DNA from: Aristolochia californica | Taxonomy: Eukaryota > Streptophyta > Magnoliopsida > Piperales > Aristolochiaceae | Assembly (NCBI GenBank): GCA_029961685.1 | Contig: JARWKL010000015.1 | Location: forward strand, 16,738,801-16,802,800 | DNA: 64,000 nt | Direction: 5' to 3' | In this document: positions 13,062-27,069 of the stretch, piece after piece | How the letters are laid out: every line of letters starts with the position of its first letter | How positions within the stretch are numbered: the stretch's first letter is position 1 | Notes under the pieces: generated by a model | The model's database searches: none | What the model saw: the letters and a program-made list of their open reading frames with translations, nothing else | What the model was told of the DNA's origin: nothing | Position numbers and translations under genes: made by a program

Positions 13062-16000
13062 TTGTACTAGTGGAATATCCAAAACTTGGATAAAAAAACT
13101 TTGGTGTTCATGTTTTAGTGCGTGAAATAATTTTCTTCATTTACATTAATTATAGTTTTCAAATTTATTTGCGTACATGAACTCAAAAATTTTCATTTTG
13201 TTGTGATCGTTTTGTTTACAAGAAAAGTTGGACAAGTTTGGATTTGAAAAAAAATTGAACATCCAAAATGGAAACGCACAAATGCTGAGAGTGATAATTC
13301 CAAAAAATATCTCTGATTTTGGATGGATAGGTCAAAAAGTGGGTTGTTTGGCACTAGTAAATATCCGACCACACGTTAACTTGAAAATTTATTTTTTTCT
13401 ACTTCTCTTAATTTTTGGATCATTAGGTCATTTGCATCTTCCACATGTTTATGGCATGCATACCCACCACATTTAAAACATGTTATGATCAATTAGAAAT
13501 CTCTTTCTTATAAAATTCCACCAAGCTATAAGGGGTTGTACTAGTGGAATTTCCCAAACATGGATAACAAAACTTTGGAGTTCATTTTTTAGTGTGTGAA
13601 ATAATTTTCTTCACTTACATTTATTATAGTTTTCAATTTTTTTTGCATACATGAACTCTAAAATTTTCATTTTGTTGTGATCGTTTTGTTTACGAGAAAA
13701 GTGGGACAAGTTTGGATTTGGAAAAAAATTGAACATCGAAAATGGAAACGTACAAATGCTGAGAGAGATAATTCCAAAACGTATCTTTGATTTTGAAGGA
13801 TAGGCAAAAAGTAGGTTGTTTGGCACTAGTAAATAACCACACGTTAACTGGAGAATTTAATTTTTTCTTCTGCTAGATATTTTTGGATCATTAGGTCATT
13901 TGCATCTTAAAAATGTTTCGGGCATGCACACCCGCCACACTTAAAACAAGTTAGGATCAATTAGAAATCTTTTCCTGATAAAATTCCACCAAGCTATTCA
14001 GGGTTTTACTGGTGGAATTTCCCAAACAAGGATAACTAAACTTTGGAGTTCATTTTTTAGTGCATGGAATAATTTTATTCATTTACATTAATTATAGTTT
14101 TCAAATTTTTTTGCGTACATGAACTCTAAAATTTTCATTTTGTTGTGATCGTTTTGTTCACGAGAAAAGTGGGAGAAGTTTGGAATTGAAAAAAAATTGA
14201 ACATCCAAAATGGAAACGCACAAATGCTGAGAGAGATAATTACAAAAAGTATCTCTGATTTTGAAGGATAGGCAAAAAGTGGGTTGTTTGCAACTAGTAA
14301 ATATTCGACCACACGTTAACTTGAGAATTTAATTTTTTCAACTTCTTGAAATTTTTGGATCATTAGGTCATTTGCATCTTCAACATGTTTCTGGCATGCA
14401 TACCCACAATATTTAAAACATGTTAGGATCAATTAGAAATCTCTTTCTTATAAAATTCCACCAAGCAATTAGGGGTTGAACTTGTGGAATTTCCCAAACA
14501 TGGATAACAAAACTTTAGAGTTCATTTTTTAGCGGGTGAAATAATTTTCTTGGCTTACATTAATTATAGTTTTCAAACATTTTTTCGAACATGCACTCTA
14601 AAATTTTCATATTGTTGTGATCGTTTTGTTTACGTGAAAGTGAGAAAAGTTTAGATTTGCATTGAAAATCCAAAATGGAAACACAAAAATTCTGAGAAAG
14701 ATAATTCCAAAAAGTATCTCTGATTTTGAAGGATAGGCAAAAAGTAGGTTGTAGTAAATATCCAACCACACGTTAAGTTGAGAATTTAATTTTTTCTACT
14801 CCTTGAAATTTTTTGATCATTAGGTCATTTGCATCTTCAACATGTTTCTGAATTGCATACCCACCACATTTAAAACATGTTAGGATCAATTAGAAATATC
14901 TTTCTTCTAAAATTCCACCAAGCTATTAGGGGTTGTAGTAGTGGAATTTCCCAAACATGGATAACAAACCTTTGGAGTTAATTTATTAGTCCGTGAAATA
15001 ATTTTCTTCACTTACATTTATTATTGTTTTCAATTTTTTTTGCATACATGAACTCTAAAATTTTATTTTTGTTGTGATCGTTTTGTTTACGAGAAAAAAG
15101 GGAAAAGTTTGGATTTGGAAAAAAATTGAACATAAAAAATGGAAACCCACAAATGTTGAGAGAGATAATTCCAAAAAGTATCCCTGATTTTGAAGGATAG
15201 GCAAAAAGTGGGTTGTTAGGCACTAGTAAATAACCACACGTTTACTTGAGAATTTAATTTTTTCTATTTCTTGAAATTTTTGGATGATTAGGTCATTTGC
15301 ATCTTCAACATGTGTCTGACATGCATACCTACCACATTTAAAACATGTTAGGATCAATTAGAAATCTCTTTCTTATAAACTTCCACCAAGCTATTAGGGG
15401 TTCAACTAGTGGGATTATCCAAACATGGATAACAAAAGTTTGGAGTTCAATTTTTAGTGCGTGAAATAATTTTGTACGCTTACATTTAATATAGTTTTCA
15501 ATTTTTTTGCAAACATGAAGTCTAAAATTTTCATTTTGTTGTGATCGTTTTGTTTATGAGAAAAGAGGGACTAGTTTGGATTTAAAAAAAAATTTAACAT
15601 CCAAAATGGAAACATACAAATGCTGAGAGAGATAATTCCAAAAAGTATCTCTGATTTTGTAGGATAGGCAAAAAGTGGGTTGTTTGGCTCTGGTAAATAT
15701 CCAACCACACGTTTAATTGAGAATTTAATTTTTTCTACTCCTTGAAATTTTTGGATCATTTGGTCATTTCCATCTTCAACATGTTTCAGGCATGCACACC
15801 CACCACATTTAAAACATGTTAGGATCAATTAGAAATTTCTTTATTATAAAATTCCATCAAGATATTAGGGGTTGTATTAGTGGAATTTCCAGAACATGGA
15901 TAACAAAACTTTGGAGTTCATTTCTAAGTGCGTAAAATAATTTTCTTCACATATATTTATTATATTTTTCAAATTTTTTTGCATACATGAACTCTAAAAT

Positions 16001-17286
16001 TTTCATTTTTTTGGAGAACGTTTTGTTTACGAGAAAAGTGGCACAAGTTTGGATTTGAAAAAAAATTCAAAATTCAAAATGGAAATGCACAAATGCTGAG
16101 AGAGATAATTCCAAAAAATATCTCTAATTTTGAAGGATAGGCCAAAAGTGGGTTGTTTGGGTTTGGTAAATATCCAACCACACGTTAACTTGAGAATTTA
16201 TTTTTTTCTACTCCTTGAAATTGTTGGATCATTAGGACTTTTGCATCTTCAACATGTTTCTGGCATGAATACCCACCACATTTAAAACAAGTTAGGATAA
16301 ATTGAAATCACTTTCTTATAAACTTCCATCAAGCTATTAGGGGTTGTACTAGTGGAATTTCCAAAACAAGGATAACAAACCTTTGGAGTTCATTTTTTAG
16401 TGCGTGAAATAATTTTCTTCACTTACATTTATTATACTTTTCACATTTTTGTGCATACTTGAAATCTAAAATTTTCATTTTGTTGTTATCGTTTTGTTTA
16501 AGAGAAAGTGGGAAGTGTTTGGATTTGAAAAAAAATTGAACAGCCAAAATGGAAACGCACAAATGCTGAGAGAGATAATTCCAAAAAGTATCTCTGATTT
16601 TGTAGAATAGGCAAAAAGTTGGTTGTTTGGCTCTTGTAAATATCCAACCACACGTAAACTTGAGAATTTAATTTTTTCTACTCCTTGAAATTTTTGGATC
16701 ATTAGGTCATTTGCATCTTCAATATGTTTCTGGCATGCTTAGCCACCACATTTAAAACATGTTAGGATCAATTAGAAATCCCTTTCTTATAAAATTCCAC
16801 CAAGCTATTAGGGTTTGTACTAGTGGAATTTCCCAAACATGGATAACAAAACTTTGGAATTCATTTTTTAATGCGTGAAATAATTTTCTTCACATTCGTT
16901 TATTATAGTATTCAAATTTTTTTGCGTACATGAGCTCTAAAGTTATCATTTTTTTGTGATCGTTTTGTTTACGAGAAAAGTTGCACAAGTTTGGATTGGA
17001 AAAAAAATTGAACATCCAAAATTGAAACGCACAAATGCTGAGAGAGATAACTCCAAAAAGTATCTCTGATTTTGAAGGATAGGAAAAAAGTGGGTTGTTT
17101 GGCTCTGGTAAATATCCTACCACACGTTAACTTGAGAATTTAATTTTTTCTGCTCCTTGAAATTTTTTTTTCATTAGGTCATTTGCATCTTCAACATGTT
17201 TCTGGCATGCATGCCCACCACATTTAAAACAAGTTAGGATCAATTAGAAATCTCTTTCTTATAAAATTTCACCAAGCTAATCGGGG
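13062..17286. repeat. Higher-order unit copy A (monomers 29-37)
   Basis: Nine successive monomers match, in order, the run beginning at 17757. Start-to-start offsets are 4695, 4693, 4693, 4692, 4697 and 4697 for the first six, then 5250, 5250 and 5249 for the last three because copy B gained an extra 555 bases. Shared private changes include ggatggataggtcaaaaa (29/39), the missing atatcc (30/40 and 33/43), ttgaac in the start box (31 end/41 end), the 9-base loss giving gtaggttgtagtaaatatcc (32) and gtaggttgtggtaaatatcc (42), ctagtgggattatcc (34/44), gtggaatttccagaacatgg (35/45), and tagtattcaaat (37/48). With monomer 38 the period is ten monomers. Confidence 0.85.
14476..14932. repeat. Monomer 32, small deletions shared with monomer 42 (19168-19629)
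   Basis: Both monomers read gtaggttgt directly followed by (a/g)gtaaatatcc, losing the ggctct segment, and both have a shortened poly-A region after tttgca (tttgcattgaaaatcc here, tttgcaataaaattgaac at 19345). Both also share tcaaacattttttcgaacatg. These shared losses show that the deletions predate the 4.69 kb duplication, while the extra losses in monomer 32 came later. Confidence 0.8.
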
Positions 17287-17756
17287 TTGTACTAGTGGAA
17301 TTACCCAAACATGAATAACAAAACTTTGGATTTCATTTTTTAGTGCGTGAAATAATTTTCTGCACTTACATTACTTATAGTTTTCAAATTTTTTTGCGTA
17401 CATGAACTCTAAAATTTTCATTTTGTTGTGATCATTTTGTTGAAGAGAAAAGTGGGACAAGTTTGGATTGGAAAAAAAATTGAACATCCAAAATTGAAAT
17501 GCACAAATGCAGAGAGAGATAATTCCAAAAATTATCTCCAATTTTGAAGGATAGGCAAAAAGTGGGTTGTTAGGCTCTGGTAAATATCCAACCACATGTT
17601 AACTTGAGAATTTTTTTTTCAACTCCTTGAAATTTTTCATTGATTAGGTCATTTGCATCTTCAATCTGTTTACGGCATGCATACCCGCCACATTTAAAAC
17701 AAGTTAGGATCAATTAGAAATCTCTTTCTTATAAAATTCCACAAGGCTATTAGGGG

Positions 17757-20700
17757 CTGTACTAGTGGAATTTCCCAAACTTGGACAACAAAACTTTGGA
17801 GTTCATTTTTTGTGCGTGAAATAGTTTTCTTCACATACATTAATTATATTTTTCAATTTTTTTTGCGAACATGAACTCTAAAATTTTCATTTTGTTGTGA
17901 TCGTTTTGTGTACAAGAAAAGTTGGAAAAGTTTGGATTTGAAAAAAAATTGAACATCCAAAATGGATACGCACAAATGCTGAGAGTGATAATTCCAAAAA
18001 GTATCTCTGATTTTGATGGATAGGTCAAAAAATGGGTTATTTGGCACTAGTAAATATCCGACCACACGTTAACTTGAGAATTTAATTTTTTCTACTTCTT
18101 TAAATTTTTGGATCATTAGGTCATTTGCATCTTCAACATGTTTCTAGCATGCATTCCCACCACATTTAAAACATGTTACGATCAAATGGAAATCTCTTTC
18201 TTATAAAATTCCACCAAGCTATAAGGGGTTGTACTAGTGGAATTTCCCAAACATGGATAATAAAATTTTGGAGTTCATTTTTCAGTGCGTGAAATAATTT
18301 TCTTTACTTACATTTATTATAGTTTACAATTTTTTTTGTATACATGAACTCTAAAATTTTCATTTTGTTGTGATCGTTTTGTTTACGAGAAAAGTGGGAC
18401 AAGTTTGGATTTGGAAAAAAATTGAACATCGAAAATGGAAACGCACAAATGATGAGAGAGATAATTCCAAAAAGTTACTTTGATTTTGAAGGATAGGCAA
18501 AAAGTAGGTTGTTAGGCACTAGTAAATAACCACACTTTAACTTGAGAATTTAATTTTTTCTTCTCCTAGATGTTTTTGGATGATTAGGTCATTTGCATCT
18601 TCAACATGTTTCGGGCATGCATACCAGCCACATTTAAAACAAGTTAGGATCAATTAGAAATCTCTTCCTGATAAAATTCCACCAAGCTATTCAGGGTTGT
18701 ACTAGTGGAATTTCCCAAACAAAGATAACAAAACTTTGGAGTTCATTTTTTAGTGCATGGAATAATTTTCTTCATTTACATTAATTATAGTTTTCAATTT
18801 TTTTTGCGTACATGAACTCGAAAATTTTCATTTTGTTGTGATCGTTTTGTTTACGAGAAAAGTGGGAGAAGTTTGGATTTGAAAAAAAATTGAACATCCA
18901 AAATGCAAACGCACAAATGCTGAGAGAGATAATTACAAAAAGTATCTCTGATTTTGAAGGATAGGCAAAAAGTGGGTTGTTTGGCACTAGTAAATATTCG
19001 ACCACACGTTAAATTGAGAATTTAATTTTTTCTACTTCTTGAAATTTTTGGATCATTAGGTCTTTTGCTTCTTCAACATGTTTCTGCATGCATACCCACA
19101 ACATTTAAAACATGTTAGGATCAATTAGAAATCTCTTTCTTATAAAATTCCACCAAGCAATTAGGGGTTGAACTTGTGGAATTTCCCAAACATGGATAAC
19201 AAAACTTTAGAGTTCATTTTAACGCGTGAAATAATTTTCTTCACTTACATTAATTATAGTTTTCAAACATTTTTTCGAACATGCACTCTAAAATTTTCAT
19301 TTTGTTGTGATCGTTTTGTTTACGAGAAAAGTGAGAAAAGTTTGGATTTGCAATAAAATTGAACGTCCAAAATGGAAATGCAAAAATTCTAAGAAAGATA
19401 ATTCCAAAAAGTATCTCTAATTTTGAAGGATAGGCAAAAAGTAGGTTGTGGTAAATATCCAACAAAAAGTTAAGTTGCGAATTTAAGTTTCTCTACTCCT
19501 TGAAATTTTTTGATGATTAGGTCATTTGCATCTTCAACATGTTTTATAATTGCATACCCACCACATTTAAAACATGTTAGGATCAATTAGAAATATCTTT
19601 CTTCTAAAATTCCACCTAGCTATTAGGGGTTGTACTAGTGGAATTTCCCAAACATGGATAACAAACCTTTGGAGTTAATTTATTAGTGCGTGAAATAATT
19701 TTCTTCACTTACATTTATTATAGTTTTCAAGTTTCTTTGCATACATGAACTCCAAAATTTTCTTTTTGTTGTGATCGTTTTGTTTACGAGAAAAATGGGA
19801 CAAGTTTGGATTTGGAAAAAAAATTGAACAGAAAAAATGGAAACACACAAATGCTGAGAGAGATAATTCCAAAAGTATCCCTGGTTTTGAAGGATAGGCA
19901 AAAAGTGGGTTGTTTGGCACTAGTAAATAACCACACGTTTACTTGAGAATTTATTTTTTTCTATTTCTTGAAATATTTGGATGATTAGGTCATTTGTATC
20001 TTCAACATGTTTCTGGCAAGCATACCTACCACATTTAAAACATGTTAGGATCAATTAGAAATCTCTTTCTTATAAAATTCCACCAAGCTATTAGGGGTTG
20101 AACTAGTGGGATTATCCAAACATGGATAACAAAACTTTGGAGTTCAATTTTTAGTGTGTGAAATAATTTTGTACACTTACATTTAATATTGTTTTCAAAT
20201 TTTTTTGCAAACATGAACTCTAAAATTTTCATTTTGTTTTGATCATTTTGTTTACGAGAAAAGTGGGACTAGTTTGGATTTGAAAAAAAATTGAACATCC
20301 AAAATGGAAACGTACATATGCTGAGAGAGATAATTCCAAAAAGTATCTCTGATTTTGTTGGATATGCAAAGAGTGGGTTGTTTGGCTCTGGCAAATATCC
20401 AACCACACGTTAAATAGAGAATGTAATTTTTTTTACTCGAAATTTTTGGATCATTTGGTCATTTCCATCTTCAACATGTTTCAGGCATGCACACCCACCA
20501 CATTTAAATCATGTTAGGATCAATTAGAAATCTCTTTATTATAAAATTCCATCAAGATATTAGGGGTTGTATTAGTGGAATTTCCAGAACATGGATAACA
20601 AAACTTTGGAGTTCATTTTTAAGTGCGTGAAATAATTTTCTTCACATACATTTATTATAGTTTTCAAAAAAAATTTCATTCAAGAACTTTGGAGTTCAAT

Positions 20701-22533
20701 TTTTAGTGTGTGAAATAATTTTGTACACTTACATTTAATATTGTTTTCAAATTTTTTTGCAAACATGAACTCTAAAATTTTCATTTTGTTTTGATCGTTT
20801 TGTTTACGAGAAAAGTGGGACTAGTTTGGATTTGAAAAAAAATTGAACATCCAAAATGGAAACGTACAAATGCTGAGAGAAATAATTCCAAAAAATATCT
20901 TTGATTTTGTTGGATATGCAAAGAGTGGGTTGTTTGGCTCTAGTAAATATCCAACCACACGTTAAATAGAGAATTTAATTTTTTTTACTCCTTGAAATTT
21001 TTGGATCATTTGGTCATTTCCATCTTCAACATGTTTTAGGCATGCACACCCACCACATTTAAAACATGTTACGATCAATTAGAAATCTCTTTATTATAAA
21101 ATTCCATCAAGATATTAGGGGTTGTATTAGTGGAATTTCCAGAACATGGATAACAAAACTTTGGAGTTCATTTTTAAGTGCGTGAAATAATTTTCTTCAC
21201 ATACATTTATTATAGTTTTCAAATTTTTTTGCATACAAGAACAATAAAATTTTCATTTTGTTGAGATCGTTTTGTTTACGAGAATAGTGGCACAAGTTTG
21301 GATTTGAAAAAAAATTGAACATTCAAAATGGAAACGCACAAATGCTGAGAGAGACAATTCCAAAAAATATCTCTAATTTTGAAGGATAGGCAAAAAGTGG
21401 GTTGTTTGGCTCTGGTAAATATCCAACCACAGGTTAACTTGAGAATTTAATTTCTTCTACTCCTTGAAAATTTTGGATCATTAGGTCATTTGCAATTTCA
21501 ATATGTTTCTGGCATGCTTAGCCACCACATTTAAAACAAGTTAGGATCAATTAGAAATCTCTGTCTTATAAAATTCCATCAAGCTATTAGGGGTTGTACA
21601 AGTGGAATTTCAAAAACATGGATAACAAACCTTTGGAGTTCATTTTTTAGTGCGTGAAATAATTTTCTTCACTTACATTTATTATACTTTTCACATTTTT
21701 GTGCATACATGAAATCTAAAGTTTTCATTTTGTTGCTATCGTTTTGTTTAAGAGAAAGTGGGACAAGTTTGGATTTGAAAATAAATTGAACAACCAACAT
21801 GGAAACTCACAAATGTGAGAGAGATAATTCCAAAAAGTATCTTTGATTTTGAACAATAGGAAAAAAGTTGGTTGTTTGGCTCTTGTAAATATCCAACCAC
21901 ACGTAAACTTGAGAATTTAATTTTTGCTACTCCTTGAAATTTTTGGATCATTAGGTCATTTGCAATGTCAATATGTTTCTGGCATGCTTAGCCACCACAT
22001 TTAAAACATGTTAGGATCAATTAGAAATCTCTTTCTTATAAAATTCCACCAAGCTATTAGGGTTTGTACTAGTGGAATTTCCCAAACATGGATAACAAAA
22101 CTTTTGAGTTCATTTTTTAGTGCGTGAAATAATTTTCTTCACATTCATTGATTATAGTATTCAAATTTTTTTGCATACATGAACTCTAAAATTTTCATTT
22201 TGTAGTTATCGATTTGTTTATGTGAAAAATGGGACAAGTTTGGATTTGAAAAAAAATTTACCATCCAAAATTGAAACGCACAAATGCTGAGAAAGATAAT
22301 TCCAAAAAGTATCTCTGATTTGGAAGGATAGGCAAAAAGTGGGTTGTTTGCTCTGCTAAATATCACACCTGACGTTAACTTGAGAATTTATTTTTTTCTA
22401 CTCCTTCAAATTTTCGATCATTAGGTCATTTGCATCTTCAACCTGTTTTAGGCAATCATACCCGCCACATTAAAAACAACTTAGGATCAATTGGAAATCT
22501 CTTTCATTTAAAATTCCACCAAGCTATTAGGGA
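17757..22533. repeat. Higher-order unit copy B (monomers 39-48), with an inserted 555 bp duplication
   Basis: This run repeats copy A (13062-17286) monomer by monomer. It is longer by one duplicated segment inside monomers 44-45. Monomers 33, 34, 36 and 37 of copy A, and 43, 44, 47 and 48 here, have a further shortened relative at 27070-28950, which lacks the unit corresponding to monomer 35/46. Copy B ends at the large deletion junction of the next monomer at about 22533. Confidence 0.85.
20098..21237. repeat. Out-of-register tandem duplication, 552-555 bp unit
   Basis: The segment from actttggagttcaatttt at 20134 to about 20685 is repeated at 20686-21237. Both copies carry the same rare variants: gttcaatttttagtgtgtg, ttttgtacacttacattt, atattgttttc, gttttgatc, gggactagtttgg, ggatatgcaaagagtggg, ggtcatttccatc, ggcatgcacaccc and ttccagaacatgg. 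The unit is one monomer plus about 85 bases, so the second copy begins inside a monomer. The seam reads ttcaaaaaaaatttcattca at about 20662-20681, which fits no monomer position well. A 3-base difference (actcgaaa against actccttgaaa) explains 552 against 555. The copies are very alike, which suggests a young event. Confidence 0.9.
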
Positions 22534-22852
22534 TTTTTTACTCGAAAAGTGGGACAAGTTTGGATTTGAAAAAAAATTGAACATCCAAAATGGAAACGCA
22601 CAAAAACAGAGAGAGATAATTCCAAAAAGTATCTCTGATTTTGAAGGATTGGAAAAAAGTGGGTTGTTTGGCTCTGGTAAATATCCAACAACACATTAAC
22701 TTGAGAATTTAATTTTTTCTACTCGAAATTTTTGGATTATTAGGTCATTTGCATCTTCTACATGTTTCTGGCATGCATACTCACCACATTTAAAATAAGT
22801 TAGGATCTATTAGAAATCTCTTTCTTATAAAATTCCACCATGATATTAGGGG
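22534..22852. repeat. Monomer 49, 5' third deleted (319 bp)
   Basis: After aagctattaggg (ending near 22532) the sequence goes straight to attttttactcgaaaagtgg. The normal start box, the gtgcgtgaaataattttc box and the catgaactc box are missing, about 150 bases in all. This is the largest single-monomer loss in the window. The segment from gtgggacaagtttgg onward is normal. Confidence 0.87.
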
Positions 22853-25205
22853 TTGTACAATTGGAATTTCCCAAACATGGATAACAAAACCATGGAGTTA
22901 GTTTTTTAGTGCGTGAAATAATTTTTTCACTTACATTTATTATTGTTTTCTAATTTTTTTACATACATGAACTCTAAAATTTTTATTTTGTTGAGAACGT
23001 TTTGTTTACGAGAAAAGTTGGACAAGTTTGGATTTGAAAAAATATTGAACATTCAAAATGGAAACGCACAAATGCTGAGAGAGATAATTCCAAAAAGTAT
23101 CTCTGATTAAGAAGATAGGCAAAACGTGGGTCGTTTCGCTCTGGTAAACATCCAACCACATGTTAACTTGAGAATTTTATTTTTCAACTCCTTAAAAATT
23201 TTTGATCATTAGGTCATTTGCATGTTCAACATGTTTCTGGCATGCATACCCGCCACATTTAAAACAAGTTAGGATCAATTAGAAATCACTTTCTTATAAA
23301 ATTCCACCAAGCTATTAGGGGTTGGGCTAGTGGAATTTCCAAAACATGGATTCCAAAACTTTGGAGTTCATTTTTTAGTGCATGAAATAATTTTCTTTAC
23401 TTACATTATTTATAGTTTTCTAATTTTTTTGCGTACATGAGCTCTAAAATTTTCATTTTGTTGTAATCGCTTTGTTTACGAGAAAAGTGGGACAAGTTTG
23501 GATGTGAAAAAGAATTGAACATCCAAAATTGAAACGCACAAATGTTGAGAGAGATAATTCCAAAAAGTATCTCTGATTTTGAAGGATAGGCAAAAAGTGG
23601 GTTGTTTGGCTTTGGTAAATATCCTACCACACGTTAAGTTGAGAATTTAATTTTTCTACTCCTTGAAAATTTTTGTTCATTAGGTCATTTGCATCTTCAA
23701 CATGTTTCTGGCATGCATACCCACCACATTTAAAACAAGTAAGGATCAATTAGAAATCTCTTTCTTATAAAATTCCACTAAGTTATTCGGGGTTGTACTA
23801 GTGGAATTTCCCAAACATGGATAACAAAACTTTGGATTTCATTTTTTAGTGCGTGAAATAATTTTCTTCACTTACATTTATTATAGTTTTCAATTATTTT
23901 TGCATACATGAATTTTTAAATTTTTATTTTGTTGTGATCGTTTCGTGAACGAGAAAAGTGGGACAAGTTTGGATTTGAAAAAAAATTGAACATCCAAAAT
24001 GGAAACACACAAATGCTGAGAGAGATAATTCCAAAAAGTATCTCTGATTTTGATGGAAACACAAAAAGTGGGTAGTTTGGCTCTGGTAAATATCCAACCA
24101 CACATTAACTGTAGAATTTAATTTTTTCTTCTCCTTGAAATTTTTTGATCATTAGGTCATTTGCATCTGCAACTTGTTTTTTGCATGCATATCCACCACA
24201 TTTAAAACATGTTAGGATCAATTAGAAATCTTTTTCTTATAAAATTCCACCAAGCTATTAGGGGTTGTACTAGTGGAATTTCCCAAACATGGATAAAAAA
24301 ACTTTGGTGTTCATTTTTTAGTGTGTGAAATAATTTTCTTCACATACATTTAGTATTGTTTTCAAATTTTTTTGCATACATGATTTCTAAAATTTTCATT
24401 TTGTTGTGATCATTTTGTTTACGAGAAAAGTGGGACAAGTTTGGATTTGAAAAAAAATTGAACATCCAAAATGGAAACGCACAAATTCTGTGAGAGATAA
24501 TTCCAAAAAGTATCTCTGATTTTGAAGGATATGTAAAAAGTGGGTTGTTTGGCTTTCGTAAATATCCAACCAAACGTTAACTTGAGAATTTAATTTTTTC
24601 TACTCCTTCATATTTTTGGATAATTAGGTCTTTTGCATCTTCAACATGTTTCTGGCACGCATACCCACCACATTTAAAACATGTTAGGATCAATTAGAAA
24701 TCTCTTTCTTATAAAAATCCACAAGCTATTAGGGGTTGTACTAGTGGAATTTCCAGAACATGAATAACAAAACTTCAGAGTTCATTTTTTAGTGCGTGAA
24801 ATAATTTTTTTCCCTTACATTTAATATAGTTTTCATTTTTTTTTGCATACATGAACTATAAAATTATTAATTTGTTGTGGTAGTTTTGTTAAAGAGAAAA
24901 GTTGGACAACTTCGGATTTAAAAAAAAATAAACATCCAAAATGGAAACACACAAATGCTGAGTGAGATAATTCCAAAAAGTGTCTCTGATTTTGAAGGAT
25001 AGGCAAAAGTGGGTTGTTTCGCTCTTGTAAATATCCAACCATACGTTAACTTGAGAATTTAATTTTTCCTACTCCTTGAAATTTTTGGATCATTAGGTCA
25101 ATTGCATCTTCAACATGTTTCTAGCATGCATACCCACCACATTTAAAACATGTTAGGATCAATTAGAAACCTCTTTCTTAAAAAATTACACCAAGCTATT
25201 AGGGG

Positions 25206-27069
25206 TTGTACAAGTGGAATTTCCCAAACATGGATAACAAAAGTTTCCAGTTAATTTTTAGTGCGTGAAAAATTTTCTTCACTTACATTTATTATAGTTT
25301 TCAATTTTTTTTGCATACATGGACTCTAAAATTTTCATTTTGTTGAGATCGTTTTGTTTACGAGAAAAGTGGGAAATGTGTGGATTTAAAAAAAAAATTG
25401 AACTTCCAAAATGGAAATGCACAAATGCTGAGAAAGATAATTCTAAAAAGTATCTCTGATTTTGAAGGATAGGCAAAAAGTGGGTTGCTTGGCTCTGGTA
25501 AATATCCAACCACACATTAACTTGAGAATTTAATTTTTTTTGCTCCATGAAATTTTTGATCATTAGGTCATTTGCATCTTCAACATGTTTCTGCATTGCA
25601 TACCCACAACATTTAAAACATGTTAGGATCAATTAGAAATCTCTTTCTTATAAAATTCCACCAAGCTATTAGGGGTTGTACAAGTGGAATTTCCCAAACA
25701 TGGATAAAAAAAACTTTGGAGTTTGCTTATTAGTGCGTAAAATAATTTTCTACACATATATTTAATACAGTTTCAAATTTTTTTGCATACATGAACTCTA
25801 AAATTTTCATTTTGTTGTGATAATTTTGTTTATGAGAAAAGTTAGACAAGTTTGGATTTGAAAAAACGTACAAATGCTGAGAAAGATAATTCCAAAAAGT
25901 ATCTCTGATTTTGTCGAAAAGGCAAAAAGTGGGTTGTTTGGCTCTGGTGAATATCCAACCACACGTTAACTTGAGATTTTAATTTTTTTTACTCCTCAAA
26001 ATTTTTGGATCATTAGATCATTTGCAGCTTCGACATGTTTCTAGCATGCATACTCACCACTTTTAAAACTTGTTAGGATCAATTAGAAATATCTTTATTA
26101 TAACATTTCATTAATATATTAGGGGTTGTACTAGTGGAATTTCCGAAACAAGGATAACAAAACTTTAGAGTTCATTTTTAAGTGCGTGAAATAATTTTCT
26201 TCACTTACATATATTATAGTTTTCATATTTTTTTGCATACATGAACTCTAAAATTTTCAATTTGTTGAGATCATTTTTTTTACGTGAAAACTAGCAGAAG
26301 TTTGGATTTGAAAAAAATTGAACATTCAAAATGGAAACGTACAAATGCTTAGAGAGATGATTCCAAAAAATATCTCTGATTTTGAAGGCTAGGCAAAAAG
26401 ATGGTTGTTTGGCTCTAGTGAATATCCAACCACACGATAACTTGAGAATTTAATTTTTATACTCCTTCAAATTTTTTGATCATTAGATCATTTGCATGTT
26501 CAACATGTTTCTAGCATGCATACCCGCCACATTTAAAACAAGTTAGGATCAATTAGAAATCTCTTTCTTATAAAATTCCACCAAGTTATTAGGCGTTGTA
26601 GTAGTAGAATTTCCCAAACATGGATAACAAAACATTGAAGTTTTTTTTTAGTGCATGAAATAATTTTCTTCACTTACATTTATTATAGTTTTCATATTTT
26701 TTTTGCATACATGAACTCTAAAATTTTCATTTTCTCAAGATCGTTTTGTTTACGAGAAAAGTGGAACAAGTTAGGATTTGAAAAAAAATTGAACATTCAA
26801 AATGGAAACGCACAAATGCTAAGAGAGATAATTCCAAAAAGTATCTCTGATTTTGAAGGATAGGCAATAAAGTGGGTTTTTTGGCTCTGGTAAATATCCA
26901 ACCACACGTTAACTTGAGAATTTAATTTTTTTCTACTCTTTGAAATTTTCTGATCTTTAAGTCATTTGGATCTTCAACATGTTTCTGGCATGCATACCAA
27001 CCACATTTAAAACATGTTAGGATCAATTAGAAATCTCTTTCGTATAAAATTCCACCAAGCTATTAGGGG
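25206..27069. repeat. Four-monomer group (monomers 55-58), related to 42170-43578, 55521-56884 and 61607-63020
   Basis: The ordered set is: a monomer starting ttgtacaagtgg (25206); one with cttattagtgcg and ctacacatatatttaatacag (25676); one with gtggaatttccgaaacaagg and ttaagtgcgtg (26126); and one starting gtagtagtagaat with gctaagagag (26596). The first three types recur in the same order at 42170/42638/43107, 55521/55944/56416 and 61607/62078/62549. The second monomer here has lost about 20 bases, reading gatttgaaaaaacgtacaaa at about 25856-25875. The fourth type recurs at 57829 and 58302. Confidence 0.75.

Noticed and set aside
20567..21121. Transposon insertion as the cause of the long monomer 45
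   Set aside because: The extra bases are satellite sequence from the preceding monomer. There are no terminal inverted repeats, target-site duplication or unrelated DNA.
22534..22852. Array boundary or foreign insertion at the shortened monomer 49
   Set aside because: Both sides of the junction are ordinary monomer sequence in the same orientation, so it is a simple deletion of about 150 bases.
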